Shown here: positions 40,420 to 48,536 of the stretch, one piece after another
Layout of the letters: each line of letters opens with the position of its first letter
Position numbering within the stretch: position 1 is the first letter of the stretch
Assembly (NCBI RefSeq): GCF_004522215.1
Contig: NZ_SDLR01000002.1
Span: 248,001-312,000 of the forward strand
Length of the DNA stretch: 64,000 bases
Source of the DNA: Ammoniphilus sp. YIM 78166
GTDB taxonomy: Bacteria > Bacillota > Bacilli > Aneurinibacillales > RAOX-1
Direction: 5' to 3'
The notes under the pieces: model-generated
The model's database searches: none
Seen by the model: the letters and a program-made list of their open reading frames with translations, nothing else
What the model was told of the DNA's origin: nothing
Made by a program: the position numbers and the translations under genes

Positions 40420-41248
40420 TGGTATAGGTGTAATTGATTCCGGGGTAGGTGGCTTGAGCGTAGCTAAAGAAATCATGAGACAATTGCCGCAAGAAAGCAT
40501 CCTGTACTTCGGAGATACGGCTCGATGTCCTTATGGCCCCCGTCCTGCAGAGGAAGTGCGATCCTTTACGTTTCAAATGATCACGTACCTGTTGCGTTAC
40601 CGCATGAAGGCTTTGGTTATTGCATGCAATACAGCTACCGCTGTAGTGTTGCAGGAGATCGCCCAGCTGGCAACCATTCCGGTTATTGGTGTTATTGATC
40701 CCGGTGCAAGAACTGCTATAAAGGAAACGAAGACAGGTGCTATAGGCGTGATTGGGACCTCTGGTACCATTCAAAGCAAAGCCTATGAAAAGGCACTTAA
40801 GCGAATCCATCCGAGTGCCGAGGTCTATAGTTATGCTTGCCCGGAGTTTGTGCCCTTAGTGGAATCGGGCATCCCAGACCGGTCTAAAGCTCTTCAAATT
40901 GTGAAAGACTCATTAAAGCCATTTTCTTCGCTCTCTATAGATACCTTAATCTTAGGTTGTACCCACTATCCTATGCTTGCAGATCTTATCCAAGAGGTGA
41001 TGGGAGCGGAAATCCGTCTTATTAATTCTGCAGAAGAAACGGCAAGAGAACTGAGTGTCGTTTTAGACTACAGGGGGCTGCTCGAAGAGAAAACGACAGA
41101 ACAAAGGGTCAAACATAAGTTTTTTGCGAGCGGAGAATTTCAAGTCCTAAGAGAGATTGCAAGCACCTTTATTAAGGAGCCATTGGATCTGCAACAAGTG
41201 GATATCAGCAAAGAAAAAGTTTGTACCACTTCTTGGACAAATTTATAG
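40412..41248 (+). CDS. murI: Glutamate racemase
   Basis: A 278-residue racemase (racE/murI) that makes D-glutamate for peptidoglycan. Both catalytic cysteines are seen, C72 in ACNTATA and C183 in GCTHYP, as are the GVIDSGVGGLSVAKE start and the FGDTARCPYGPR segment. The start is set at GTG 40412 because AAGGATGG lies 8 nt upstream; an ATG four codons earlier overlaps that site. It is coupled to the flippase gene upstream. Read-through into gerM would meet a hairpin that covers the gerM ribosome binding site. Confidence 0.94.
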   Translation: MNNGIGVIDSGVGGLSVAKEIMRQLPQESILYFGDTARCPYGPRPAEEVRSFTFQMITYLLRYRMKALVIACNTATAVVLQEIAQLATIPVIGVIDPGARTAIKETKTGAIGVIGTSGTIQSKAYEKALKRIHPSAEVYSYACPEFVPLVESGIPDRSKALQIVKDSLKPFSSLSIDTLILGCTHYPMLADLIQEVMGAEIRLINSAEETARELSVVLDYRGLLEEKTTEQRVKHKFFASGEFQVLREIASTFIKEPLDLQQVDISKEKVCTTSWTNL

Positions 41249-41254
41249 TCTAAA

Positions 41255-41298
41255 ACTCCTCAAGGCTCGTATACATATACTACAAAAACCTTGAGGAG
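41255..41298 (+). promoter_or_regulatory. gerM leader: sigma-K-type promoter nested in an RBS-covering hairpin
   Basis: CTCCTCAAGG (41256-41265) and CCTTGAGGAG (41289-41298) are perfect 10-bp arms; the right arm contains most of the gerM GAGGAGG site. Inside the loop and left arm lies a sigma-K-like promoter: AC at 41255-41256, 17-bp spacer, CATATACTA at 41274-41282. A transcript begun there would start near 41289 and lack the left arm, so the binding site would be free, whereas murI read-through RNA would hide it. The elements are seen; the mechanism is inference. Confidence 0.65.
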
Positions 41299-41308
41299 GG
41301 AAAGCCTT

Positions 41309-42370
41309 ATGTCACGGAAATGGATTGCCGCGTTGTCTCTAACAACGTCAGTCATATTATTGTCAGGTTGCGGTTTGTTTGGACCGGAACAAACCTCTGG
41401 TCCGCAGCCAATTGATCCACCTAACAAACCCATTGGAGAAAGCAAGGAAGTAACCATCAATCTAGATCCGGATCAAGCAGGGACTACTGGTGAAGCTGCA
41501 GAGACAGTCCAGACTTTTGCAACTCCTGTCTACATGATGGATCCGGACGGATATGTCGTTCCGATTACACTCAATCTCCCGAAATCGGAAGGGGCAGCGA
41601 AACAAGTGCTAGCCCATATGATTCAGGGTGGTCCGGTAGAAATGTTGAAACCGGAGGGCTTTATGGCTCTTATTCCGGAAGGAACTAAAATTCTGGGCAT
41701 GACGATTAAGGATGGGGTAGCTACAGTAGACTTTTCCAACGAATTTAAGAATTATGAGGCGAAAAATGAACAGAAGCTGATCGATGCGATCACCTTTGCT
41801 CTTACATCCTTTGATACGATCAGAGAAGTGAATATTTGGATTAACGGATATCCTCAAGAGGTCATGCCTGTGAATGGCACGCCAATCTCCTCGTTGACCC
41901 GTGAAAACGGGATCAACCTGGAGCTGGCTGCAAATGCTCAAGTGGGAAATACCACGCCAATCACTCTTTATTTCCAAGGGGAAACAGCTGATAATTCCTC
42001 TTATTTCGTTCCTGTAACCCGATTAGTCCCGAGAACTGACGATAAGGCCATGGCTACGCTTGAGCAGCTAATCCAAGGTCCTAAAGATGGGACTAACCTC
42101 TTCTCTTCCATTCTTCCAACAACAAAGGTTATTGATGTTAAAATGGAGAATGGTGTTGCGACTGTCAATTTTGATGACAAGCTATTAAGTTATAATGATG
42201 GCAAGGCAAACCCGCTGGCGATGGAAGCTATTCTGCTATCGCTCACCGAAAACACAGGGACTGGACAGGTTCAATTCATGGTGAACGGTCAAATGAACGT
42301 GATGGCTGGTGACAAAGACTATAGCAAGCCTGTGGCCAGACCCCAACAATTAAATCCAAAGAAAATGTAA
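41309..42370 (+). CDS. gerM: Germination/sporulation lipoprotein GerM
   Basis: A 353-residue lipoprotein with lipobox LLSGC near residue 20, a Pro-rich linker and two GerM (GerMN) domains, about 85-195 and 225-335. Each repeat shows the pattern '...YFVPVTRLVPR...ATLEQLIQGP' and '...VKMENGVATVNFDDKLL'. GerM is needed for normal sporulation and germination in B. subtilis, with a role in engulfment and wall remodelling. The start at 41309 has GGAGGG upstream; the frame is open six codons earlier. It keeps the B. subtilis place between racE and rph. Confidence 0.92.
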   Translation: MSRKWIAALSLTTSVILLSGCGLFGPEQTSGPQPIDPPNKPIGESKEVTINLDPDQAGTTGEAAETVQTFATPVYMMDPDGYVVPITLNLPKSEGAAKQVLAHMIQGGPVEMLKPEGFMALIPEGTKILGMTIKDGVATVDFSNEFKNYEAKNEQKLIDAITFALTSFDTIREVNIWINGYPQEVMPVNGTPISSLTRENGINLELAANAQVGNTTPITLYFQGETADNSSYFVPVTRLVPRTDDKAMATLEQLIQGPKDGTNLFSSILPTTKVIDVKMENGVATVNFDDKLLSYNDGKANPLAMEAILLSLTENTGTGQVQFMVNGQMNVMAGDKDYSKPVARPQQLNPKKM

Positions 42371-42400
42371 GAGGTGCCTTGAAACACCTCTTTTCTTTTT
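42369..42400 (+). terminator. Intrinsic terminator after gerM
   Basis: AAGAGGTG pairs with CACCTCTT around an 8-nt loop overlapping the gerM stop, followed by TTTTCTTTTTTT. Confidence 0.88.
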
Positions 42401-42448
42401 TTCACATTCTCTCGGTTGAAATGGAGATGCTAGATAGTACGGCGCATA

Positions 42449-42457
42449 TGTTATAAT
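42449..42457 (+). promoter_or_regulatory. Extended -10 promoter of rph-rdgB
   Basis: TGtTATAAT at 42449-42457, 30 bp before rph; the -35 region is weak. Confidence 0.6.
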
Positions 42458-42487
42458 TAACCAGGATGCTGATAGGAGGGATTGATC

Positions 42488-43231
42488 ATGCGCGTAGATG
42501 GACGTAGGGAAGATCAGTTAAGACCGATAAAAATGACTAAAGACTACATAAAGCATGCAGAAGGTTCTGTATTAATTGAAGTAGGGGATACCAAAGTGAT
42601 TTGTACAGCAACCATAGAAGATAAGGTTCCGCCGTTTATGAGGGGGCAAGGCAAGGGCTGGATTACAGCGGAATACTCTATGCTTCCAAGAGCAACAGAG
42701 ACTCGGAATATACGGGAGTCAAGTAAAGGGAAGGTCAGCGGCAGAACCATGGAGATCCAGCGTCTGATTGGTCGTGCTCTTCGATCGGTTGTGGATTTAG
42801 AACGACTAGGTGAAAAAACCATTTGGATTGATTGCGATGTGATTCAAGCGGATGGAGGAACAAGAACGGCATCCATTACAGGCGCTTTTGTGGCCATGGT
42901 TGATGCCTTGGGCAAGCTAAAGGACAAGAACGGCTGGACGCGCCTGCCGATTCAAGATTTTTTGGCAGCGACGAGCGTTGGCGTAGTTAATCAAGATCTG
43001 GTATTGGACCTTGCCTATGTAGAAGATTCAAATGCGTTAGTGGATATGAACGTAGTCATGACAGGCAAAGGGCAGTTTGTAGAGGTTCAGGGAACAGGGG
43101 AAGAGAGTCCGTTCTCTTACGAACAACTGCAAGGGCTGCTTGAATTAGGGAAAAAAGGTGTCGATGAGCTGATTGGCCACCAGAAGCAAGCCCTTGGGGA
43201 GATCGCTGATTTAGTGGGGATGGAGGCATAG
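42488..43231 (+). CDS. rph: Ribonuclease PH
   Basis: A 247-residue phosphorolytic 3'-5' exoribonuclease that trims tRNA and other RNA ends. Family marks are [15 protein letters not shown] at the start, [31 protein letters not shown] and [23 protein letters not shown], the last containing the phosphate/metal-site acidic residues. The start at 42488 has AGGAGGG upstream. It lies 3 bp before rdgB, as a two-gene operon matching B. subtilis rph-ysnA. Confidence 0.96.
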   Translation: MRVDGRREDQLRPIKMTKDYIKHAEGSVLIEVGDTKVICTATIEDKVPPFMRGQGKGWITAEYSMLPRATETRNIRESSKGKVSGRTMEIQRLIGRALRSVVDLERLGEKTIWIDCDVIQADGGTRTASITGAFVAMVDALGKLKDKNGWTRLPIQDFLAATSVGVVNQDLVLDLAYVEDSNALVDMNVVMTGKGQFVEVQGTGEESPFSYEQLQGLLELGKKGVDELIGHQKQALGEIADLVGMEA

Positions 43232-43234
43232 AAG

Positions 43235-43834
43235 GTGGAACGATTGCTCGTGCTTGCTACCCGAAATCAAGGGAAAGTTCAAGAATTGAAGCATATGCTA
43301 GCAGACACTGGGATTGAGGTTCGTGGCTTACAGGACTATCCGGACTGTCCTGAAGTGGAGGAGGATGGCCTTACCTTTCAGGACAATGCGATAAAAAAGG
43401 CTAGAACCATCTCCGAGTTTCTGCAGCTTCCTGCTTTAGCTGATGACTCCGGACTCGAAGTGGATGCATTAGATGGAAGGCCAGGCGTATATTCTGCTCG
43501 GTTCGCAGGGCCGCAAGCGACGGATCAAGACAATAATCTTAAGCTTCTTCAATTGCTTGAAGACATCCCGATGGAAAAAAGACAGGCGCGTTTTCGCTGT
43601 GTGCTTGCTCTAGCGCTTCCAGGGGACTCTACCGTTGAAACCTGGGAAGGAACCTGTGAGGGGTTAATTAGTCAGGAGCCTAGAGGAAACTATGGATTTG
43701 GTTATGACCCACTGTTTCTGTTGGCAGATCAAGGAAAGATGATGGCGGAGCTGACAAAGGAAGAAAAAAGCTCAATTAGCCATCGTGGACTTGCAATGAA
43801 GAAGATGATGAAAGATATTAATAATCTATTATGA
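43235..43834 (+). CDS. rdgB: dITP/XTP pyrophosphatase (RdgB/HAM1 family)
   Basis: A 199-residue house-cleaning enzyme that hydrolyses dITP, ITP and XTP to keep non-standard purines out of nucleic acids. Visible are the SHR-type motif (SSISHRGLA near the C-terminus), the start LVLATRNQGKVQEL, the metal-site ADDSGLEVDALDGRPGVYSARFAG and the GNYGFGYDPLF segment. The start is GTG, with GGAGG in the end of rph. A terminator follows. Confidence 0.94.
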   Translation: MERLLVLATRNQGKVQELKHMLADTGIEVRGLQDYPDCPEVEEDGLTFQDNAIKKARTISEFLQLPALADDSGLEVDALDGRPGVYSARFAGPQATDQDNNLKLLQLLEDIPMEKRQARFRCVLALALPGDSTVETWEGTCEGLISQEPRGNYGFGYDPLFLLADQGKMMAELTKEEKSSISHRGLAMKKMMKDINNLL

Positions 43835-43852
43835 TCTGACTAAATAAAGGAA

Positions 43853-43886
43853 TGGGGTGCTACGCAAGTAGCACTTCCGTTCTTTT
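43853..43886 (+). terminator. Intrinsic terminator after rdgB
   Basis: GTGCTAC pairs with GTAGCAC around GCAA, with partial outer pairing, followed by TTCTTTTTC. Confidence 0.75.
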
Positions 43887-43910
43887 TCTTTAGATAAAGA
43901 GGGAGACTGC

Positions 43911-44948
43911 ATGCTGAACAAGGGGAAGATTGTCATATTTCCACAGCTATTTGAACGGCACTTAGAAATCGCAATAGCGGCAAGAGAACAAGGAGATTTA
44001 CAGAAAGCGCGCACTCACATAGAACAAGCTCTTGCTCTGAAACCAGAGGACGAATCGGTCTTGTTCGGACTTATGGTCGTTACCTTTGAAATCGGCATGT
44101 ATCGTGAATCCCAGCGATTAGCGGAGCAGCTTCTACAGCAGGGCGGAAGTGATATGGAAGAAGTGCTTCAATTTTATGTATTGAATCTTATGCAGCAAGA
44201 ACAATATGCACAAGTGTGCGAGGTCCTTCAGCCTCTCATACAAGACGATTTCTTGAACGAGTCTTTGCGTAGAGAGTTTATGGAGATTTATAATACTTGT
44301 CAGATCATTGGTGAAGCGAGGGCAAAGGAAGAGGACGTAACAGATCCTCTACTTCGCCGTGTGGTCGGTAATAAGCTGGACCACCAACCTGAGTATTTTT
44401 CTCGTTTACTTCGGGATTTGGAACAGGAAGATCCTGAAAAGCAGATCCAAGCCATCCGACAGCTGCAATATAGTGGGGACCCAAAAGCGAGGGAGGCGCT
44501 GGAGAAGTTCGTCTTGCTTCCAGAACCTAATCCAACTGCCAAAACTACTGCGTTATATGCGTTGAAAGAACTTGGGTGTCATAGGGTCAAATTGTTAAAG
44601 TTTGCTCAAGAATTCGAAGTGGACCTCGATTTGTTGCCCGATCAGGACGAGCTGGGAAGGGATGCACAAGAGATAATAGAACTGCTTGAAGAAGGAGTTC
44701 ATCATCAGGATCCAAGTCTTATAGCATTTTCCACACAGCTGTGGTTCGAGTTTCTTTATGCTTGCTACCCTCAGCTTCCATCCATGAAAGGACGAAAAGG
44801 ATGGGCCGCTGCGCTGCATTTTGTCACGTTGCTATCGATGGGACAAGTTGCAGAAAAATCTGAGCTAGCTGGCTTGTATTCCGTGTCTATTCCTACATTA
44901 ACGAAGAACTATAAAAGGATTCTAGAGGTGTTAGGGCTGCAAAACTAG
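43911..44948 (+). CDS. ysoA: TPR-repeat protein, YsoA-like
   Basis: A 345-residue cytoplasmic repeat protein. The N-terminal part has TPR-like helices (HLEIAIAAREQGDLQKARTHIEQALALKPED, about 16-46), followed by further helical pairs including a HEAT-like stretch (IQAIRQLQYSGDPKAREALEKF). The last 60 residues look like a small winged/HTH-type helical module (KSELAGLYSVSIPTLTKNYKRILEVL). It lies directly upstream of tig as ysoA does in B. subtilis. A scaffolding or regulatory role is likely; no partner can be named. Confidence 0.75.
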   Translation: MLNKGKIVIFPQLFERHLEIAIAAREQGDLQKARTHIEQALALKPEDESVLFGLMVVTFEIGMYRESQRLAEQLLQQGGSDMEEVLQFYVLNLMQQEQYAQVCEVLQPLIQDDFLNESLRREFMEIYNTCQIIGEARAKEEDVTDPLLRRVVGNKLDHQPEYFSRLLRDLEQEDPEKQIQAIRQLQYSGDPKAREALEKFVLLPEPNPTAKTTALYALKELGCHRVKLLKFAQEFEVDLDLLPDQDELGRDAQEIIELLEEGVHHQDPSLIAFSTQLWFEFLYACYPQLPSMKGRKGWAAALHFVTLLSMGQVAEKSELAGLYSVSIPTLTKNYKRILEVLGLQN

Positions 44949-44996
44949 GGAATTAATGTTACATATATTTACCGCTTGTCAAGGATAAATGAGCGG

Positions 44997-45026
44997 TTGA
45001 ACTGCCATAAGTTTATGATATATAAT
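44997..45026 (+). promoter_or_regulatory. Sigma-A promoter of tig
   Basis: TTGAAC (44997-45002), an 18-bp spacer and a perfect TATAAT (45021-45026). A second TATAAT lies at 45035-45040. The leader to tig would be about 117 nt. Confidence 0.7.
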
Positions 45027-45149
45027 GTAGTGGTTATAATCATAATAGTCGCGATCCCATGAAATAATTCAAAATGGATATTTTGAGTGTACATATATCT
45101 GTTCACCCAAAGAGGATCTGTATTAAAAATCAGGAGGAGAAAGCATAAA

Positions 45150-46442
45150 ATGAAAGCGAATTGGGAAAAACTTGAAAATAACCAAGGTGTACTAACCATC
45201 GAGGTTGAAGAAGCACAAGTTAACGATGCAGTAGATCAAGCGTTTAAAAAAGTAGTAAAGAAAGTAAATCTTCCAGGCTTCCGTAAAGGAAAGGTTCCAC
45301 GCAAGATTTTTGAAGCGCGCTTTGGTGTAGAATCTCTTTATCAAGATGCCCTAGAAATTCTTTTCCCATCTGTTTACGGACAAGCTGTTCAGGAAACAGG
45401 CATTAATCCTGTCGACCGCCCAGAAGTCGATGTAGAGCAAATGGAAAAAGGACAGAACTGGGTAATTAAGGCTACTGTAACCGTTAAGCCTGAAGTACAG
45501 TTAGGCGATTACAAGAATCTTGAAATCGAAGCTAAAGAATTCCCTGTAACAGAAGAGGAAGTTGACGCTGAATTAACCAGAATGCAAGAAAGAAGCGCAG
45601 AGCTTAATGTTCTAGAAGATGGGGAAGTTGCAAACGGAGATTTTGCCATTATCGATTTTGAAGGATTTGTTGATGGCGTTGCCTTCGAAGGCGGAAAAGG
45701 AGAGAACTACAATCTCGAGATCGGTTCTAATACCTTTATTCCTGGATTTGAAGAGCAGTTGATCGGCTTGAAGAAGGACGAGCAAAAAGATGTAGTGGTA
45801 ACCTTCCCAGAAGATTATCATTCTACAGAACTAGCTGGAAAAGAAGCGAATTTTAAGGTTAAAATCAATGAGATCAAGCGTAAGTCCTTGCCAGCTCTTG
45901 ATGATGAATTCGCTAAAGATGTAAGCGAATTTGAAACTTTGGAAGAATTGAAAGCTGATATCAAGAATAAACTTGAAAAGAAAGCCGAAGAAGACAAAGA
46001 AAACTATGAGCGTCAAACGATCATTGAGAAGGTAGCTGATAATGCTACAATCGACATTCCAGAAATCATGATTGAGTCTGAAGTGGATCATATGATGAAA
46101 GACTTCGAACAGCGCTTGATGTACCAAGGAATCAACCTTGATCTATACTACCAGTTCTCTGGTTTGGATGAAGAAAAGCTTAGAGAGCAAATGAAGGAAG
46201 AGGGCTCCAAGCGCGTTCGCAACTCTCTTACTTTAGAAGCGATCTCTAAGGCTGAGAACGTGGAAGTTACGGATGAAGAAGTAGAAGAAGAGATCAAGAA
46301 CCTTGCAGAAATGTATAAGCGTCCTGAAGAGGAGATCCGTCAATTCTTCTCTGGAAGAGATCAATTAGAAGGAATCAAGAATGATATCCGCATTCGCAAG
46401 ACGATCGAGTTGTTAGTTGAATTGAATAAGCAAACCGCGTAA
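45150..46442 (+). CDS. tig: Trigger factor
   Basis: A 430-residue ribosome-bound chaperone with prolyl isomerase activity. Order: N-terminal ribosome-binding domain with the signature LPGFRKGKVPRKIFEARFG (about 36-54), FKBP-type isomerase (about 150-240, with FAIIDFEGFVDGVAFEGG), then the helical C-terminal cradle. The start at 45150 has AGGAGGAGA upstream; the frame is open 21 codons earlier without need. The gene has its own promoter and a strong terminator before clpP. Confidence 0.96.
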   Translation: MKANWEKLENNQGVLTIEVEEAQVNDAVDQAFKKVVKKVNLPGFRKGKVPRKIFEARFGVESLYQDALEILFPSVYGQAVQETGINPVDRPEVDVEQMEKGQNWVIKATVTVKPEVQLGDYKNLEIEAKEFPVTEEEVDAELTRMQERSAELNVLEDGEVANGDFAIIDFEGFVDGVAFEGGKGENYNLEIGSNTFIPGFEEQLIGLKKDEQKDVVVTFPEDYHSTELAGKEANFKVKINEIKRKSLPALDDEFAKDVSEFETLEELKADIKNKLEKKAEEDKENYERQTIIEKVADNATIDIPEIMIESEVDHMMKDFEQRLMYQGINLDLYYQFSGLDEEKLREQMKEEGSKRVRNSLTLEAISKAENVEVTDEEVEEEIKNLAEMYKRPEEEIRQFFSGRDQLEGIKNDIRIRKTIELLVELNKQTA

Positions 46443-46460
46443 TCTAGGGATACAGAAGAA

Positions 46461-46494
46461 AACAAGGCACGAAGATTCTCGTGCCTTGTTTTTC
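46461..46494 (+). terminator. Intrinsic terminator after tig
   Basis: A 12-bp perfect stem (46461-46472 with 46479-46490), a 6-nt loop and a T-run. Confidence 0.93.
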
Positions 46495-46500
46495 CAAAAA

Positions 46501-46509
46501 TGCTACAAT
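46501..46509 (+). promoter_or_regulatory. Extended -10 promoter of clpP
   Basis: TGcTACAAT at 46501-46509, directly after the tig terminator. Transcription would start near 46516, almost at the clpP ribosome binding site, giving a very short leader. No CtsR box is visible. Confidence 0.5.
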
Positions 46510-46531
46510 AGAAGAAAGGGGGAATATCCTT

Positions 46532-47122
46532 ATGCCTTTCATACCTATGGTCATAGAAACAACCAACCGTGGAGAGAGAGCTTATGACATCTACTCCCGC
46601 TTACTGAAAGATCGCATTATTTTTCTAGGTGACGAGATCGATGATGATATTGCGAATGCGGTTGTAGCTCAACTCTTGTTTCTTGCAGCAGAAGATCCTG
46701 AGAAAGATATCCACTTATACATAAACTCACCAGGCGGTTCAGTAACGGCTGGCATGGCCATCTATGATACCATGCAGTTTATTAAGCCTGATGTATCAAC
46801 GATTTGCATAGGACTTGCGGCAAGCATGGGAGCTTTTCTTCTTGCAGCAGGGGAAAAGGGTAAGCGTTATTCCCTACCTAATAGTGAAATCATGATCCAT
46901 CAACCACTTGGTGGGGTTAGGGGCCAGGCAAGTGATATCAAAATCCACGCCGAATGGATCTTAAAGACAAAGAAGCAGCTAAATGAAATTTTAGCTGAGA
47001 AGACTGGTCAACCTTTGGAAAAAGTGGAGCGAGATACCGATCGAGATAACTTTATGGGTGCACTGGAAGCGAAGGAATATGGAATCATCGACGAAGTGAT
47101 CACCCGTAAAGACCAAGCCTAA
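46532..47122 (+). CDS. clpP: ATP-dependent Clp protease proteolytic subunit
   Basis: A 196-residue serine protease that forms the 14-mer chamber fed by ClpX and other AAA+ unfoldases. The catalytic triad is complete: S98 in [15 protein letters not shown]123 in MIHQPLGG and D172 in RDTDRDNFM. The start at 46532 has AAAGGGGGA upstream. It lies between tig and clpX with 11 bp to clpX, an order common in proteobacteria and clostridia but unlike B. subtilis, where clpP is elsewhere. Whether another clpP exists in the genome cannot be seen here. Confidence 0.97.
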   Translation: MPFIPMVIETTNRGERAYDIYSRLLKDRIIFLGDEIDDDIANAVVAQLLFLAAEDPEKDIHLYINSPGGSVTAGMAIYDTMQFIKPDVSTICIGLAASMGAFLLAAGEKGKRYSLPNSEIMIHQPLGGVRGQASDIKIHAEWILKTKKQLNEILAEKTGQPLEKVERDTDRDNFMGALEAKEYGIIDEVITRKDQA

Positions 47123-47133
47123 GGGGTGATTTC

Positions 47134-48399
47134 ATGTTTAAATTTAACGATGAAAAAGGTCAATTGAAATGTTCATTTTGCGGGAAGTCACAGGATCAAG
47201 TACGTAAGCTTGTAGCTGGGCCTGGCGTATATATTTGCGATGAGTGTATTGAATTGTGCACGGAGATCGTTGAAGAAGAATTAGGCACAGAAGAGGAAAT
47301 TGATCTGAAGGAAATTCCTAAGCCTAATGAAATCAAGAAATTCCTAGACGATTACGTCATTGGACAGGACGAAGCCAAAAAGACCATGGCTGTTGCTGTA
47401 TATAATCATTATAAGCGGATCAATACAGGGGCTAAAATTGACGATGTCGAGCTGTCCAAGAGTAATATTCTCATGTTGGGACCAACGGGTAGCGGTAAAA
47501 CGCTAATTGCCCAGACCCTTGCGCGCATTCTGAACGTTCCTTTTGCTATTGCTGATGCAACATCGTTGACTGAAGCGGGTTATGTAGGGGAAGATGTAGA
47601 GAATATTCTTCTCAAGCTGATCCAAGCGGCTGATTATGATGTAGAAAAAGCGGAACGCGGCATCATTTATATCGATGAAATCGATAAGGTAGCACGGAAG
47701 TCAGAGAACCCATCGATTACACGCGATGTTTCAGGTGAAGGAGTTCAGCAAGCCTTGCTGAAAATTCTGGAGGGAACCGTTGCGAGTGTTCCTCCGCAAG
47801 GCGGAAGAAAGCATCCTCATCAAGAATTTATTCAAATCGATACCTCCAACATCTTGTTTATTTGCGGAGGGGCGTTTGATGGTATTGAGCAAATCATTAA
47901 GCGCAGAGTCGGGAAAAAGGTCATTGGATTTGGTGCAGAAGGGGTCGATGGCAAGCGTGATTTGAAGCCAGGCGAATACCTTAAGATGGCTCTTCCAGAG
48001 GATCTCTTGAAGTTCGGATTGATTCCGGAATTTGTTGGACGTCTTCCGGTCATGTCTTCCCTTGAACCACTAGATGAGTCAGCGTTGATCCAGATTCTAA
48101 CCGAGCCGAAGAACGCGCTCGTGAAGCAGTATCAGAAGTTGTTAGAAATGGATGGCGTAGAACTAGAGTTTACTGAGGGTGCCTTGAAGCAAATTTCAAA
48201 GGAAGCGATCAAGCGAAATACAGGTGCACGTGGTCTTCGTTCCATCATTGAAGGGATTATGCTTGATGTGATGTACGACCTGCCTTCTCGTGATGACATT
48301 GTTAAATGTGTCCTCACAGAGGAAACGGTCCGAGATAAGACGGAACCGAATATGTATACCGAACAAGGCTTAATTGAAAAACCAAAGGAAAGTGCTTAA
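47134..48399 (+). CDS. clpX: Clp protease ATP-binding subunit ClpX
   Basis: A 421-residue AAA+ unfoldase that delivers substrates to ClpP. The N-terminal zinc-binding domain has CSFCGK...CDECIELC (about 10-38). The AAA+ core has Walker A GPTGSGKT near 115-122, Walker B IIYIDEID near 178-185 and the sensor/RKH-type pore region. The IGF-like loop that docks to ClpP is seen as KVIGFGAE near 262-269. It is co-transcribed with clpP, 11 bp apart, and closed by a strong terminator. Confidence 0.97.
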   Translation: MFKFNDEKGQLKCSFCGKSQDQVRKLVAGPGVYICDECIELCTEIVEEELGTEEEIDLKEIPKPNEIKKFLDDYVIGQDEAKKTMAVAVYNHYKRINTGAKIDDVELSKSNILMLGPTGSGKTLIAQTLARILNVPFAIADATSLTEAGYVGEDVENILLKLIQAADYDVEKAERGIIYIDEIDKVARKSENPSITRDVSGEGVQQALLKILEGTVASVPPQGGRKHPHQEFIQIDTSNILFICGGAFDGIEQIIKRRVGKKVIGFGAEGVDGKRDLKPGEYLKMALPEDLLKFGLIPEFVGRLPVMSSLEPLDESALIQILTEPKNALVKQYQKLLEMDGVELEFTEGALKQISKEAIKRNTGARGLRSIIEGIMLDVMYDLPSRDDIVKCVLTEETVRDKTEPNMYTEQGLIEKPKESA

Positions 48400-48410
48400 G
48401 CACCGATAGA

Positions 48411-48446
48411 AACGGCGTAAGAGAAATTCTCTTACGCCGTTTTTTG
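48411..48446 (+). terminator. Intrinsic terminator after clpX
   Basis: A 13-bp perfect stem AACGGCGTAAGAG / CTCTTACGCCGTT with a 5-nt loop, followed by a T-run. Confidence 0.95.
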
Positions 48447-48476
48447 TTTGATTAAAACAGTTGAGAGTCGATAGAA

Positions 48477-48506
48477 GACTATTTTCTGTCACAAAAGGCA
48501 ATAATA
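48477..48506 (+). promoter_or_regulatory. Possible sigma-F-type promoter of lonB
   Basis: GGCAATAATA (48497-48506) fits the sigma-F -10 pattern (GGnrAnAnTw). The -35 region GACTA, 15 bp upstream, matches only partly. In B. subtilis lonB is a forespore gene under sigma-F. Confidence 0.45.
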
Positions 48507-48536
48507 CACGATATATAGACTAACGGGAGGGATTAT

